Shown: positions 1-11,909 of the stretch, in pieces | Numbering within the stretch: position 1 is the stretch's first letter | How the letters are laid out: the number at the start of each line of letters is the position of its first letter | Origin: Furcasterigmium furcatum | Taxonomy: Eukaryota > Ascomycota > Sordariomycetes > Glomerellales > Plectosphaerellaceae | Length of the DNA: 64,000 nt | NCBI GenBank assembly: GCA_001599815.1 | Contig: BCIA01000006.1 | Location: 5,073,139-5,137,138 of the forward strand | Direction: 5' to 3' | Made by a program: the position numbers and the translations under genes | The notes under the pieces: generated by a model | Seen by the model: the letters and a program-made list of their open reading frames with translations, nothing else | Database searches by the model: none | Told to the model about the DNA's origin: nothing

Positions 1-15
1 TTGNNNANNANNACN

Positions 16-125
16 GGCGAGGTGGCCGAGTGGTTAAGGCGACAGACTAGAACTGCCTGTCTCCGGACTCGGTTCTGCGCCATCTGTTGGGTTCGCCCGC
101 GTAGGTTCAAATCCTGCCCTCGTCG
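16..125 (+). tRNA. tRNA-Ser(AGA), intron-containing
   Basis: This is a class II serine tRNA. The acceptor stem pairs GGCGAGG (16-22) with CCTCGTC (118-124), with discriminator G at 125. The anticodon loop reads C-T-AGA-A (anticodon 49-51). A 29-nt intron (53-81) follows position 37, after which A82 and TCTGT close the stem against ACAGA. A long variable arm and a T arm with TTCAAAT follow. The gene is identical, intron included, to the minus-strand copy at 16209-16318. The upstream flank is partly N. Confidence 0.93.
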
Positions 126-143
126 CGGATATATATCGACGCG

Positions 144-185
144 CCCAGCACAGCTGGGTCAAGATTCTCTTTTTTGACTTTTTTT
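144..185 (+). terminator. tRNA trailer hairpin and pol III T-runs
   Basis: Eighteen nt after the tRNA lies a perfect 6-bp hairpin, CCCAGC-ACA-GCTGGG (144-158). T6 (170-175) and T7 (179-185) runs follow and would stop RNA polymerase III. The hairpin stem recurs after both other tRNA-Ser genes in the window. It would be transcribed as part of the 3' trailer. Confidence 0.6.
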
Positions 186-456
186 GAGTCCATAAGTGGT
201 AGACTTCAAAGTTAATTATTTTTGATGTATTTTGCCCAGATAGATCAAGCGATACTGCTGAGACAGGGGCTTTGCGCACTGTCAGCCTGGTGTAGATCCG
301 TGCTATGGCGGGGGATGTGAATTTCTCCACACCGCCCACGCGCACGGCAGAATCTCAAAAAAAGTTCCCAAGTGCCTACAGTGGAGGGCTCAAGTTTCTG
401 GACTGGCCGCCACAGCTTCAGCAGCGAAATCACCCAACACCGGTGCCGTTGTCGAC
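186..456. other. Intergenic, UTP14 promoter side
   Basis: This short spacer lies between the tRNA terminator and the UTP14 start. It must hold the UTP14 promoter and leader. No distinct element or further gene was recognised. Confidence 0.4.
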
Positions 457-3243
457 ATGCCTGGACGCCAAGCTCACGGAAGGCCATTGCTGGCTGCAAA
501 GTCGGCGCCGAAGGCCTTCAAAAAGTCCAAATCCAAGACTCAGGCCCGGGCGCTCGACGCCTTCGGCATCGCATCAGAGCAGTTCCCAACCAAGGAGAAG
601 CGCACCCCGAGATTCCGCGATATCGACGGCGACGGCGGGAAGAAGCACCGCCGGGCCGAAGAGGAGGACGACGATGAGGAAGATGGCGACGAAGATGAGG
701 ACGAGCAGCCACAGCGCAAGAAGGCGAAGCCGTCACGTGCTGCGGCTGACGGCGACGAGGACGAGTACGGCAGCGACAGCGAGGGCAACGAGTGGCGGTA
801 CGGAGTAGGCGAGGACGACGACTCGGAACTCGACAGCGACGAGGCGTTTGGCGAGAGCGACAACGAAAAGTTCGACGGCTACGCCTTTGGAGCAAGCAAA
901 TCCAAGTCAAAGTCGAAGGCGAAATCGAAGAAGCAGCAAGACGACTCAGATGACGACGAGGAGTACGACGATCCTGACGATTTCGAGGCTGGCGCAGACG
1001 GAGAAGACCTCGGCGACGAGGCTATCGACCTTGCACAAGCTCTAGACATGGCCGAGGAAGAGTCGGAAGAGGGCGAGGGCGAGGGCGAGGGATCGGACGA
1101 ATCTGGGTCGGAGGAAGACGACGAAGCAGACTCGGAATCTTCCGAAGACGAAGACGACGAAGATGCCGACCCCTCGAGGCTCGACGCCCTACAAGGATTC
1201 ATCAAGGACTACGGCGGCGAAGACGACGAGGACGCCCAGGCCACGACCTCGAAACCCAAGATCAGCTTCAAGGACCTCGGCCTCTCCGCGGTCAAGGACC
1301 CCCGCATGAAGAAGGCCATGAAGCTCATGACCAAGGAGGACAAGGAGGCCCGCCCCGGCGCGGGGAAGAAGCTGGCCGTGCCCCTGGCCAAGCGTCAGCA
1401 GGACAAGCTCGCCCGCAGCGCCGCCTACGAGAAGACCAACGAGACCCTCGACCGGTGGACGGACACCGTCAAGGCCAACCGCCGCGCGGAGCACCTCGTC
1501 TTCCCCCTGCCGCAGAACGCCCAGGATGCGGGCCTCAACCACGACGAGCTCCAGCCCATCACCAGCAAGACCACGAGCAACGAGCTCGAGTCGACCATCC
1601 TGTCCATCATGGAGAAGAGCGGCCTCGCGATGAGCAAGCACGAGGAGAAGAACAAGGCCGCGGAGGCAGAGGTGGAGGGCCTGTCCCAGGAGGCGCTCAA
1701 GGAGCTGGTGAACCAGAAGCGCAAGCAGCGCGAGCTCAACTCGCGCGAGGCGAAGCGCCAGGCGCGCATCAAGAAGATCAAGAGCAAGGCGTATCACCGC
1801 GTGCACCGCAAGCAGAAGGAGCGGGACGAGCTCAAGCTCCACGACGCCATGGTCGAGGCGGGCGAGATCGACTCTGAAGAGGAGAGGCTGGCGGCGGACC
1901 GCGCTCGCGCCCTCGAGAGAGTTGGCGCCCGCCATCGTGAGTCGCGCTGGGCCAAGGCCGGCGCGAGCAACAAGCGTGCCGTGTGGGACGACGACTACCG
2001 GGCCGGTCTGCACGACATGGCGCGCAAGGAGGAGGAGCTGCGGAAGCGCAAGGAGGGCCGTGCCGCGGGAGCAGCGTCCGACGACGATGATGATTCGGAC
2101 GATGCCTCCGACGAGGGCGGCAACCGGGACCTGATCTCCCGACTTGACAGGCTGGACGACATGGATGACGACGAGCCACAGTCCAAGCTCATGCAGATGA
2201 AGTTCATGCAAAAGGCAGAGGCAGCGCAGAAGAAGGCCAACGACGAGATGATCGCCCAGATCCGCAAGGACCTCGACTCCGACGCTGGCGAGGATGACGG
2301 AGAGGACGAAGTCACCGAAGTCGGTCGCAGAAAGTTCGGCGGCGCAAAATCCGCAACATCCACGCCCGCTCTACCCGGTTCGAAGACGAAGAAGTCGGCG
2401 GCGGCGGCATCAGACGCCGACGACACTGCCCCCGGCGGCTGGGAGGGACCCGACGGTGCGGCGAGCCTCAACATTGGCCACTCCATCACCTCCCAGTCCG
2501 TCCCGACAGGCAATGCCTGGTCCTCCGGTGAGCCCCGACGGAAAGGCAAGAAAGCACAGGCCGCGGTCGTGGACACCATCAACACGACCGACATCATCCA
2601 CGCCGCCTCCAAGCCCAAGCCCAAGCCCAAGAAGTCATCCACGACCGACACCCCCGAGGAGCCCGACTCAGACAGCGACCTCCACCTCCCCCTCGCCATC
2701 CGCGACATCGCCCAGCTCGACAAGGCCTTCGCCGGCGACGACGTGTTCGTCGACTTCGACAACGAAAAGTCCGCCCTCGCAGAAGAGCAGGACGACAAGG
2801 TTATCGACAACACCCTCCCCGGCTGGGGCAGCTGGGTCGGCGACGGCGTCTCCACGCGCGAAAAGGCACGGCACAAGGGCCGCTTCCTGACCAAGGTCGA
2901 GGGCACCAAGAGGAAGGACCGCAAGGACGCCAAGCTCGCCAAGGTCATCATCAACGAGAAGAGGGTCAAGAACGTGAGTAGCCGCCCCCTTTTCCGTCTG
3001 AGCGCCTCGGACAATCTCCCCCTATTGCGGATACATATATGCTGACTGCGACCCTCACAGAACGACAAGTACCTGGCCACCCAGCTCCCCCACCCCTTCG
3101 AGTCGAGGGCCCAGTACGAGCGCGCCCTCAGGCTGCCCATGGGACCGGAATGGATGACCAAGGAGTCCTTCCAGGAGGCTGTCAAGCCGCGCCTGCTGAT
3201 GAAGCAGGGCATCATCGCGCCGATGTCGCGGCCGTCGCAGTAG
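457..3243 (+). CDS. UTP14: U3 snoRNP / SSU processome protein Utp14
   Basis: Utp14 is a nucleolar component of the small-subunit processome that acts in 18S rRNA maturation and activates the helicase Dhr1. The model is join(457..2973, 3061..3243), giving 898 aa from the first ATG of the frame. The intron at 2974-3060 runs from GTGAGTA to CTCACAG. Without splicing the frame ends in an unrelated tail; with splicing it gains the conserved family C-terminus (GPEWMTKESFQ, then LLMKQGIIAPM). The N-terminal third carries long Asp/Glu tracts with Lys-rich patches, as usual for nucleolar proteins. A PGWGSWVG motif, also typical of the family, lies near residue 790. It is convergent with the cation exchanger downstream. 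The identification rests on the C-terminal block and overall layout. Confidence 0.93.
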
Positions 3244-3806
3244 TAGAAAAATGCTGGTCTGGATCGATTCTGTACATAGCGGAGCGGGAAGCTCATGAGG
3301 AGAGCCTTGATGAAATAGGCATTGCACCCCATCTAAAAGCTGAGAGGGGCAACGGCGCAATTGGACTGACTGAATTACAATGCATTATTTGCCTGGACAG
3401 GGAGGGATGCCCCCTTTCTCTCTCGCGGTGCTGACATTGTATCACCCGAAGCGATTTCTAAAATGGTTCACTTTGCATCATTCCGCACTGCCTAGCGGAT
3501 TTGAGAACATTACAAACATAGCTATTTGGTGCCGCGAGGTATCACAACCGGTCCTTCTTGTCCCATACCTGGAATCCTGCCGGGGAAGCCTGCGCCTATA
3601 ATACACTCAAGCCACTCGAGCTCAAAGACAATCATACATAGGAGACCCGGACGGAGCCTCCGGTGAGTGCTAATAAATAGATTCAAGCGTGTGACCCCGC
3701 GCACCCATACTTGGGGATCACCGCATAGAGGAGGAACAAGTGCGCAGGGTCGCCTATCTGACGAGATCCCACTAATGCGCCCTTGTTTTGCGACTTCGCG
3801 CATGTA
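3244..3806. other. Intergenic, convergent 3' flanks
   Basis: This stretch holds the facing 3' ends of UTP14 (+) and the cation exchanger (-). No further gene was seen. Confidence 0.5.
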
Positions 3807-5349
3807 TCAACCGCCGAAGCCGAGATCCTTCTTGGGGTCGGGGTCCGGTGTGACGTAAAAGGAAAAGGCGATGATGAAGTAGAGCCCGAGCAACATGGCT
3901 CCCTCGAGGTAGTTCGACTTGCCGTCCTGCACAGTGTAGCAGACGATGAGCACGGAGAAGGCGAATGCGACGGTCTCGAAGGTCTCGAAGTGGAGCGACA
4001 TGGGCTGACCGAGGACGGCCCAGCCCAGGACAACGAGGAATGGCGTGACGAGCAGGGCGATCTGGATGCTGGATCCGATGGCAACACCCATAGCCAAATC
4101 CATCTTGTTCTTGACCGCCACCACCACAGCTGTGACGTGTTCGGCCGCATTACCAACGATCGGGATCAAGATCAAGCCGATGAACGTCTTGCTGATGTGC
4201 GCGCTGTCGACAAGCGGATCAATACTGGCGACCAGGTACTCGGCGCACTTCGCGACAAGGACAGTCGTGGCGACGAGCACCAGACCAGCGGCAACGGCGC
4301 CCATGGCGGGCTCCTCGTGCTCGTCGCTGCCGTCGTTTCGGCTCTCGAGGACGAAGAGGTTCGGGTGCGTCTTGAGCTGGAACCAGAGATACATAACGTA
4401 TAAAATAAGGAGAACGATGGCGGTGCCACGGGAAACGGCGAGAATCTGTGCGTCCTTGGTCTCTTGGGGTCCGTCGAGGACAGAATACAGCTGGGGCGGC
4501 ACATGTTAGTGGTCGTCGCTGGAGGGGCGATTTCTCGACTTTCTTACAGTAGCAGGAATGACAAGCGAGGCCGAGGCCAGGGTCATCAGGGAGCAGGTGG
4601 TTTGCGCGGTGGTCGAGGCGAAGGATTGTTCGCCGGGGGCGTTCGTTTCGCTGTCGGTTGGGTTGGCAATGCCGCCGAAGAAGAAGCACATGCCAAGAAC
4701 GAGGAGGAGGTTCGAGAGGATGGAGCCGAGCATCGAAGACTGGACAACCTGGATCTGGCCGGACTTGAGGGCAACAATGCTGACGATCAATTCGACCGCG
4801 TTACCGAAGGTAGCGTTCAGGAGACCACCGAGGGCCTCGCCCAGCTTCATGGAAATCTGCTCCGTTGCGAATGACAGGACGGCTGCGAGAGGAATGATGG
4901 CGAAGAAGTTGATCGTGAATACGGCGGTGGCGTCCCAGCCGCTCTCGCCGGCGATGATGCCGAGAGGCACCATAACAAGAAGGAAGTTGACATAATCTGT
5001 GGCGGGCCAATATCAATATCCTGCCTCCGGTGGTCGTGATGAGGGCCAGGGGAAGCCAAAACTTACTGCTGAGGAGCGTTATCTTGGTGACGTGCCAGAT
5101 CTGAGCTAACACTCGAACGACGATGTTGGCGCTATGCTGGCCGGGAGTCGACTCTGTGTTAAAAAGGATCTGGAAGGCCTTTCCGCGAGGATGGCCATTC
5201 TGATGTCCATTGCCGCCGTTCAACAGCGGTGTGCCCTCGCTGGCTTCTTCGGGCGCATTGTCGTCAGCGGTCGAGTTGGTCCGGTTGCCATTGGTCCACG
5301 TTCGACGGACAGACTCACGAAAATTTGGGATGGCTGTTTCCGAGTCCAT
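3807..5349 (-). CDS. VCX1: Vacuolar Ca2+/H+ exchanger (CAX/VCX1 family)
   Basis: The product is a CaCA-superfamily antiporter that would load Ca2+ into the vacuole in exchange for protons. The model is complement(join(3807..4490, 4548..4996, 5067..5349)), 471 aa. Introns are 57 and 70 nt with GTAAG donors and CAG acceptors, and splicing restores continuous membrane helices. Both signature repeats are visible. Alpha-1 has GNAVELIVSIVAL followed by QSSMLGSILSNLLLVLG. Alpha-2 has GNAAEHVTAVVVA followed by GSSIQIALLVTPFLVVLG. About eleven hydrophobic segments follow a hydrophilic N-terminus rich in Asn, Gly and Glu. The frame stays open upstream to 5409, but the codon there is TTG. The first ATG (5349) is chosen as the start. 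Confidence 0.93.
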
Positions 5350-8300
5350 TGCAGGCTCATGGTCAGCCAGACACTCGATGGGGGTAAGGTTCGCGAGCTG
5401 ATAGCTCAAGCTTGTGCTGGGATTGGGTCGAGGGCAGAGCTCGAGAAGGTTTCAGGAACAGCTTGGAAAGCCTTGGCTGTGGTGAGGCAACCAGATATAA
5501 TAGTATGCCTTGGCCCCAGCTCAAAGGAACAAAAGAAGCGGAAGGAGGGATGTGAATGGGGGGTGGAGGGTAGGAGAAAATAGCAGGTGCGGCGTCAAAG
5601 AGACCCAGGTCTTGGGCACCCGGAAGGGAGATAGATATTGGATTGGAATTTTCGGGGCGCGGAGAACGGGAAACAAGCTTCTGACGCAGAACGGAGGCGT
5701 GGGACGGGACTAGTAGAGGAAGTATCCTGGTACTTACACACCATCTTGGGCGATGGGAGCTTAGCAGCAGGCCCGGCGAAGTACTTTTCTGGAACCGACG
5801 ACGAACGGAGACAGACTGGCGGACGGTTGGTCACTCTGCGGTGTCTGTGGTGCAGGTCCCCTTCAACGTGGGGCGGACGTTTGGGCAGCAGAAGAGTGGT
5901 AGCGCTCGAGGAACGGAGCTCATTAACGGATCAAGACAGACACAGCCCCCGGGTGTGCTGTCGCTGGAGTAGCGGTCGGGCGTCGGTTGCTGCAGCCGAG
6001 CGCGATCAGAGCAGTCTGGACTGCTGAGCGAGCGCAGACCGTGACTTTGGAGAAGGATTTCAACCGGCGGGGGATGGTCCGCACGCGCGAGTCGTGAGGA
6101 CGGTGGTGCTGGAAGTGGTGGTGGTGGTCCCCGGCTGGCTGCTTTGTTTCCTCATGGGCGGCCTCCCAAAAGACGGCGGCGCCTGCGGTGCCAATAGGTC
6201 GGGAGCTGGACCGAGATTTGGGTTTCAGTGCTTAGGCTGCTCGAGTCTCGCGGCACGATCGTCCAGGATGGGAAAGGTCTGCCGGAGCGACAGTCCAGAT
6301 CGCTTCTGGCAGGGGGTGATGAGATGGGGATATGGAGAGAGGGTGTGGTCAAAGGTTTCGTTTCCCTCGTCGTTCAAGGGAAGCCTGGGAGGTGAAAATG
6401 GGAGAAATGGCCGCCCGGCCAACCTTCCCTGCAGGAGTGCAGGAGCTACCCACGTCATACAGCTCCCCCAGAGCTCCCGGCCACTGATGGGGAACCCTTC
6501 GGGCAGGGTACCCCTGCAAACGGCACTTCGGCCAATGATGCCACCTTAAAGGGCGGGGCGAGCGTGGCTGTGCTCGCCTGCCCGGAGGTGTACTTTGGCT
6601 CAAATGGGGCCTTGGCATGGATTTGGGGACCTCTTAGTGTCGGTAATTCTTGCTGCTCAGAACTCCAACGCGCCAGCTTCGAGAATGTGGAAGCGAGCTT
6701 GCTGCGAAATTGACGGTCTGCTCTCGAGAGAATCAAACATATATCTACGGCCTCGCGGAGAGACAGACGTTCAATCTGTATGCCACTGCGCCGTCGAAGG
6801 GCGTGGATATCTCTCTCGACGTCCACCAACGGTGGCCACCGTCATCAACCTCCCCGAATCGAAAGCGCCCGTTGTTTCAGCAGCAGCTTCCCGTCAAGCT
6901 CCAAAAGTTCGATGGGAGCTTGGTGCTCTCCGCTCCGCTTTGCTGCCTTGGCACGTGGGCCTTCTGCATCTCTCCGTCAACCGCCCGTGGGTGTGACGTC
7001 CACGGACATGAGCTGGATCTGCGCTCCCATCGGCTATCGGGCCCCTCGGAAACTCACAGCACCGGGGGCCAACCAACGGACCTGCCTCCCTGAGCGCCAT
7101 CACAGGCGTGCTCATGTCACATAGTGGGCAGACGCTCCAATCACTGGAGTCCCGCCTGTGCACTGCCTCGCCGATCCCCTCAACTGAACCATCAAATGTC
7201 TCTGCCGCGAATGTTTCTCGGAGATACTCCTGACGGACGACCTTCCATCCGGGTCTACCTCGCGTCAATCCAGATCGTGAAGAGTCCACTCTCGTGCTGG
7301 CCTTCGCCTTGCCACGATGCACACGTCTTCCGCGTTGCCTGGCCTGCAGGCTGATCCATGTCACGATGGGCCAAAGCCTCGATGTGTACGTGAACCAGTA
7401 CGTCGTCGGACACGCATTCCGTGTCCGTGGTGTCTCCCTGGTTGTCGTCCGTGGCAATACGTGGCCGTATCAGCGCCCGCCCCAGCTTTTGAGGCAGTGC
7501 CATGTCAGAGCGGGCGGCCTTGTCGGCCACCGGCGACGTTAAATTCAAACTACAGAGACTTTCTTAGTTGACAACGGTGGCAGCTACCGTCTAGTCTACG
7601 TTTCAATGGTCAGGAACTGTGGCCCAGGGGCAATTGTTGCCTTGCAGACGGCTCAGAGCTTGCTGAAAGCGAATGCTGACCTTGAGAACCAACGGCCACT
7701 AGGGCGAAACGCTCTCCAAACAAACAACTCTAAGAAGAAACGGTGTTAGGGGTTGCCGGGTCACACAAGATGCTCCTGTTGCTTGTGAGAGGGCTCTTTC
7801 TATCGCCCAGTCACAGCCAAGCCTTGAGATCCCCAGCTCGCTTACTGTCCTGAACCCCCGACTCCTGAGTGCTGAGCAGATCATCACCCCAGTCATCGCA
7901 CAACGACGTACGACTTGGCTGCTCCACGTACAGTCGTGAAGATGCGGTTCTCAACAAGCCAATAGTTTCGATGAATCAGGTCTCAGCTTCCTGTGCATTG
8001 GGAGTGGCCCTTGTGTGCATCAACCCCTGAAGAGGGCCACCTCCTGAGGCGGACCAATCCCCCCTCAGCAAGCTACAACTCAGTCTCCCAAGTCAGGTGT
8101 AGAAAGCCGAATCAACCTTCAGGCCATTTAGAACTACGTTCAGTTTGTGGGTACAAGTTTGATGCACCTCCATGAGCTTCACAGGCTCCATCGCATGCGT
8201 CGCCTCGTGCAGCACAGTCCAGCACAGTGCCACCAGCACTCCCAGACAGTCCCCTCCATCCCGCTTTCTGGGCTCCAAAATCCAAAGTTCCCAACTCCCG

Positions 8301-8892
8301 GATGTCGCCCCCAGACACTCGCGAGCACTCATCACTTAGATCCCAAACACCTCATTCTCAAACCGACTCTCACGACCTCACGCACTAGCCACAAGTGAGG
8401 TCAAACCAAGCATTCCCGCCAAGCCAGAGCCAGTGGAGGATCCCATCAACGCATTGGGGGCCGGCCACCAGCAGCAGCCCATCCCTGCCGAAAATCCGGG
8501 GTGGTGACGCGTCACCCTTCAAACCCGGAACTTGACCGAGCCTCCAGAAGATATTACCAGAAATCCCCCGTTCCCCTGCGTTTCCTTGCTCTCAGTGGGT
8601 TCCCGCCAAAGGCTTGTTTTCTTGTCAGACGTGCTCTAAGTTGACCTCCCGAAACTAAGGCCCGGGCCGGGGCATGCATGCGTGGATGCACACCTCTCAC
8701 CACATCACCAACGGCACTCAAGCTTGCCATTAATTTCCGTCTGGCCATTTCTGTACTGTCTACTGCTGGTATCTAGGTATGTGTCCAATTCTATGCATTT
8801 CGTAGGGGTCGTGATTCATTCCCGTCCTGCTGTTCATGCGTTGTTCATGCACCGTTCATGTTCATCGTTTCCGGGATGGCGCCTCCCTCGCT
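5350..8892. other. 3.5-kb intergenic region, no gene recognised
   Basis: This lies upstream of the exchanger and downstream of the GH81 gene. Only short, low-complexity or unconvincing frames occur, including one of 187 codons on minus (6894-7457) with no family features. A GTAAGT donor at about 5744 on the minus strand could belong to a leader intron of the exchanger. No repeats, transposase remnants or RNA genes were seen. Confidence 0.4.
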
Positions 8893-11800
8893 TCAGAAGC
8901 CTACCTCTCCCAAGACTTGATGCATGTTAGTCAACGCCACTTGGGCCACTCCGTGAAGAAACTTACCAGCAGCATACGCCAGGTACCATGTCAGGCTGGC
9001 ACCGCCGTCAATCCATCCAGGGTCAAAGTTACTTTGGTTGAAGAAGTCCCACGCAGCCCGCGGGTTCAACGTGGCAAGGTTGCCAAAGATGATGCCTCTC
9101 CACCCGCCCTGGATTTCGTTGATGCGGCCTCCACTAAAATAGACTTCCCACTCCTCCTGGACAAACTTCCTCGTGCGGATAAGAGGCGACGGCGGGAGCA
9201 GGGGTATCATATGGATACCCTGGATGTACTCGATGTTCGCGCCAAAGTACGTCGTGTGGTCGATCTTGTTCTCGAAAAGGATGCCTGCCACCTTGTTGCC
9301 GATGAACTGAGGTGGCTGGACCTTGTTGTCGCTGGTGTAGAGGTAGTAATGCTGCAGAGATCGCGCGAGAACGGCCAATTGCAGGTTGCCCCTGAACTCG
9401 TCAGCCTCACTGTCCGTTTCGCTTCAGAATGCTCACGACTCTCACCTCATGGCCATGTCGGCGTCCCCAGTTACCATGCCCCACATCTTGATAGCATATG
9501 CTTGCATCATGTCTTCGGAGCTCGATTCCTGGTCCTGTTCGGAGATCAGCCATGGACATTTGGATGTGGAATGCTACTACAAACCTTTCCATCCGCAGAT
9601 GGGAAGAGACCGTGGGCCCAGCTGTGTCCGTGGTACCAGTCGAAAGACCTCCACTGAGGGAAGTACCTATCCCGGGCGGACGGGTTGGCAAAATCACGAA
9701 CAAGGGTGTTGACGTAGGCTCGGTTTTCGGGGATCCAGTTAGGATCCAGGTGGCCAATGCAGGCTGCTGCCAGAACGTGATAGCCATAGTGGAAATGGTG
9801 GTCGTTGTAGTACGTGTTGCCAAAGTCGGCCCCGGCGTTGCCAGTGACGTATGAACCGGAGGAAACAATACCTCCCCAAACACCTGTCAATGTCAGTAAT
9901 CGTTCACCTCCACCAGAATGAAAGACAGTCCACTTACGCTCGTACACCAGAGGGAACTTTTGACGGTTCGAGGCGAACCGGCTGAAAGCCTCCTTGAGCC
10001 TGCCTAGAGCGCGTTGGGCCAACTCTGGATCCTCAAGAATGTCGTTGATGACAACGAGCAGGGTCGCAAACTTGGCCAATGCCTTTCCACTAAAATACAT
10101 TGAATCCAGATCGGACTGCGCGGCCATGTTCTGGGATGCCTCCTGGACCGCAATCCCGCGAATAATGGTCCTTGCTTCGTCAGAGAGTGCCCGCATGGAG
10201 CCCTTCTCAGGGTCCCACGGTAGAAATGTTATGTCTATGGGCAGACTGGGCTCGACCATGGTCCACTTGTCCGCCATAACAGCCGTGGCGATGCCCTTGG
10301 TGGGCGTCTGAAGTCTGGCATCTCGAATGGCCCGTCGAGTTTGCGCATCAAATGAGTCCACATGATGAGGTAGGGCGTACATGAGAAGCCTGCCGTCAGG
10401 GTGGCCCTCTTTGTCGTAGTTGAATGTGTACGATCCAGTGGTGTTGTCGGCTGTCCCCGTCAAGGTCATGGTTGTGGGGAAGACGCCGGCGGCTTCGTCG
10501 TAGACGGCTTCAGCATTGCCCGAATCTTTGGCGATTTGGATGAGGCCGTAGAAAGGCCTAGTGGCCTCTGCGTAGCCGTTGTTGAGCACTCGCAGGTCGA
10601 GTTGCTCTCCCCTCGTCGCAAAGGCGTAGACCCTCCAGGTCATTCCGTCTTCGAGATGGAAGTTGAACTTGGCCACGCCGGGCTTGGGGTCCTGAGTAAC
10701 TCGGGTGACGTTTTTGAAGAATACGCCAGTCGAAATAGTAGGGGTGGCACCGGCGAATTGCGCAGTGACGAAAGCCATGCCCTGAACCAGGGGGAAGGAC
10801 ACGGCAGGCACCGATTGGGCGTTAGGGCGGAGATGGACTCTCGCAGAAAAGGCAGTGATGCTGTCTGTGGCGAGCGCAGTGTCCGAACCAAGCTCCTTTG
10901 CACCGACGATGATCGACTGAATACCGACAGGGTTTATGAAGTATGCTGCAGCACCAGACGTCTTTGCATCGCCGAAGACACGCTGATTGGCCTCGATGTG
11001 GGAAATAGCCAGACCATAGCTCCCAGTGGCACCCCGTCCGGCAGCCCAGACGACGGAGTAGGGGAAGGTATAGGATGGTGCCGACTGGTCGCCCACCATA
11101 AAGTTGCCGAAGAATTTGTTTGTCTGAATAGGAGGCGTGGACGTGACTCCCTTCTTCTCTTGGGGATGGTCATGTCGTACCCCTATCTGAGAGGGTGGCG
11201 CCGCAGTCGCGATCGGCTCCGCAAAGATGTCTCCAGACGGCATGATGACCTGATCGTCCGACGGCGAGGAGGTTGGTAGTGTAGTTGTCGTTGATGTCAA
11301 GATGTTTTCTGTGCGAGAAAAGGGGGGTTGAGCTGCGTCGGTCGCTGGAGGTGAAGGTAATGCGATTACAGGCTCCGAGGGAGGACAAGGATCCTCAATC
11401 AAGGACGTGGGTGATGGTATGGGCGACTCTATGATCGGACATAAGGTGACCCTGTTTTCAAGGTCAAGAGTGGTGATGACAACACCGGCTGTCTGAGGTT
11501 GCCTGTCGGTCAGAGGAGGCAGAACCTGAGCTGTTCCCTCGTCACAAAGGCGGGTCTGTATCGGGACAGTCTCGTTTGCCGCAAATACCGGAAAGGGAAC
11601 CACAAGATCGTATTCGGTCTGCCGAGCTGCAGTAGAAAAGGGAGCCGCCACTGAGACTGTGGTGGTGATTGTGGTAGTTCCGCACACTCCTTGATGGGCG
11701 TCTCCTGGCGGTGAGCCCTGAGGCGGGACAACTTCAAGCCCTGCGCCCTCCTGAGAGCCTGAATTTTGTCGAGCAAGGTGTTGCAAGTGACCGTGGTCGT

Positions 11801-11909
11801 GACGAAGCTTCGCGTGCTGGTGGCTACTAGCGACAGATATCTGTGCCAAAGTTAGCGTAACTATCCATGACAAGAGGCTCGATCCCGCCATTGCGGTGGG
11901 ATTGGTCAT
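8893..11909 (-). CDS. Secreted endo-1,3-beta-glucanase, GH81
   Basis: The enzyme hydrolyses beta-1,3-glucan and is likely used in cell-wall remodelling (Eng1 type). The model is complement(join(8893..8915, 8967..9391, 9446..9534, 9585..9883, 9938..11909)), 935 aa. The four introns are 50-54 nt. The N-terminus has a hydrophobic signal peptide after Met-7 (AGSSLLSWIVTLTL). A Pro/Ser/Thr-rich region of about 200 residues follows, then the GH81 body from about residue 270. Catalytic-domain landmarks are DHHFHYGYH, then FDWYHGHSWAHGL, then DGKDQESSSEDMMQAY, which is rebuilt only by splicing at 9535-9584. The last intron uses an AAG acceptor. The final exon adds just eight residues, so the exact C-terminus is the least certain part. 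Confidence 0.92.

Noticed and set aside
34..345. Frame over the left tRNA on the minus strand
   Set aside because: It overlaps the tRNA gene and its terminator and has no coding features.
1189..2211. 340-codon frame on the minus strand
   Set aside because: Antisense of UTP14, with composition dictated by that gene.
5410..5834. Possible upstream exon of the cation exchanger
   Set aside because: A minus-strand ATG followed by a GTAAGT donor exists near 5750, but the acceptor tried (near 5420) puts a stop in frame. A leader intron remains possible, a coding exon is not supported.
10401..11279. 292-codon frame on the plus strand
   Set aside because: Antisense of the GH81 glucanase; no motif.
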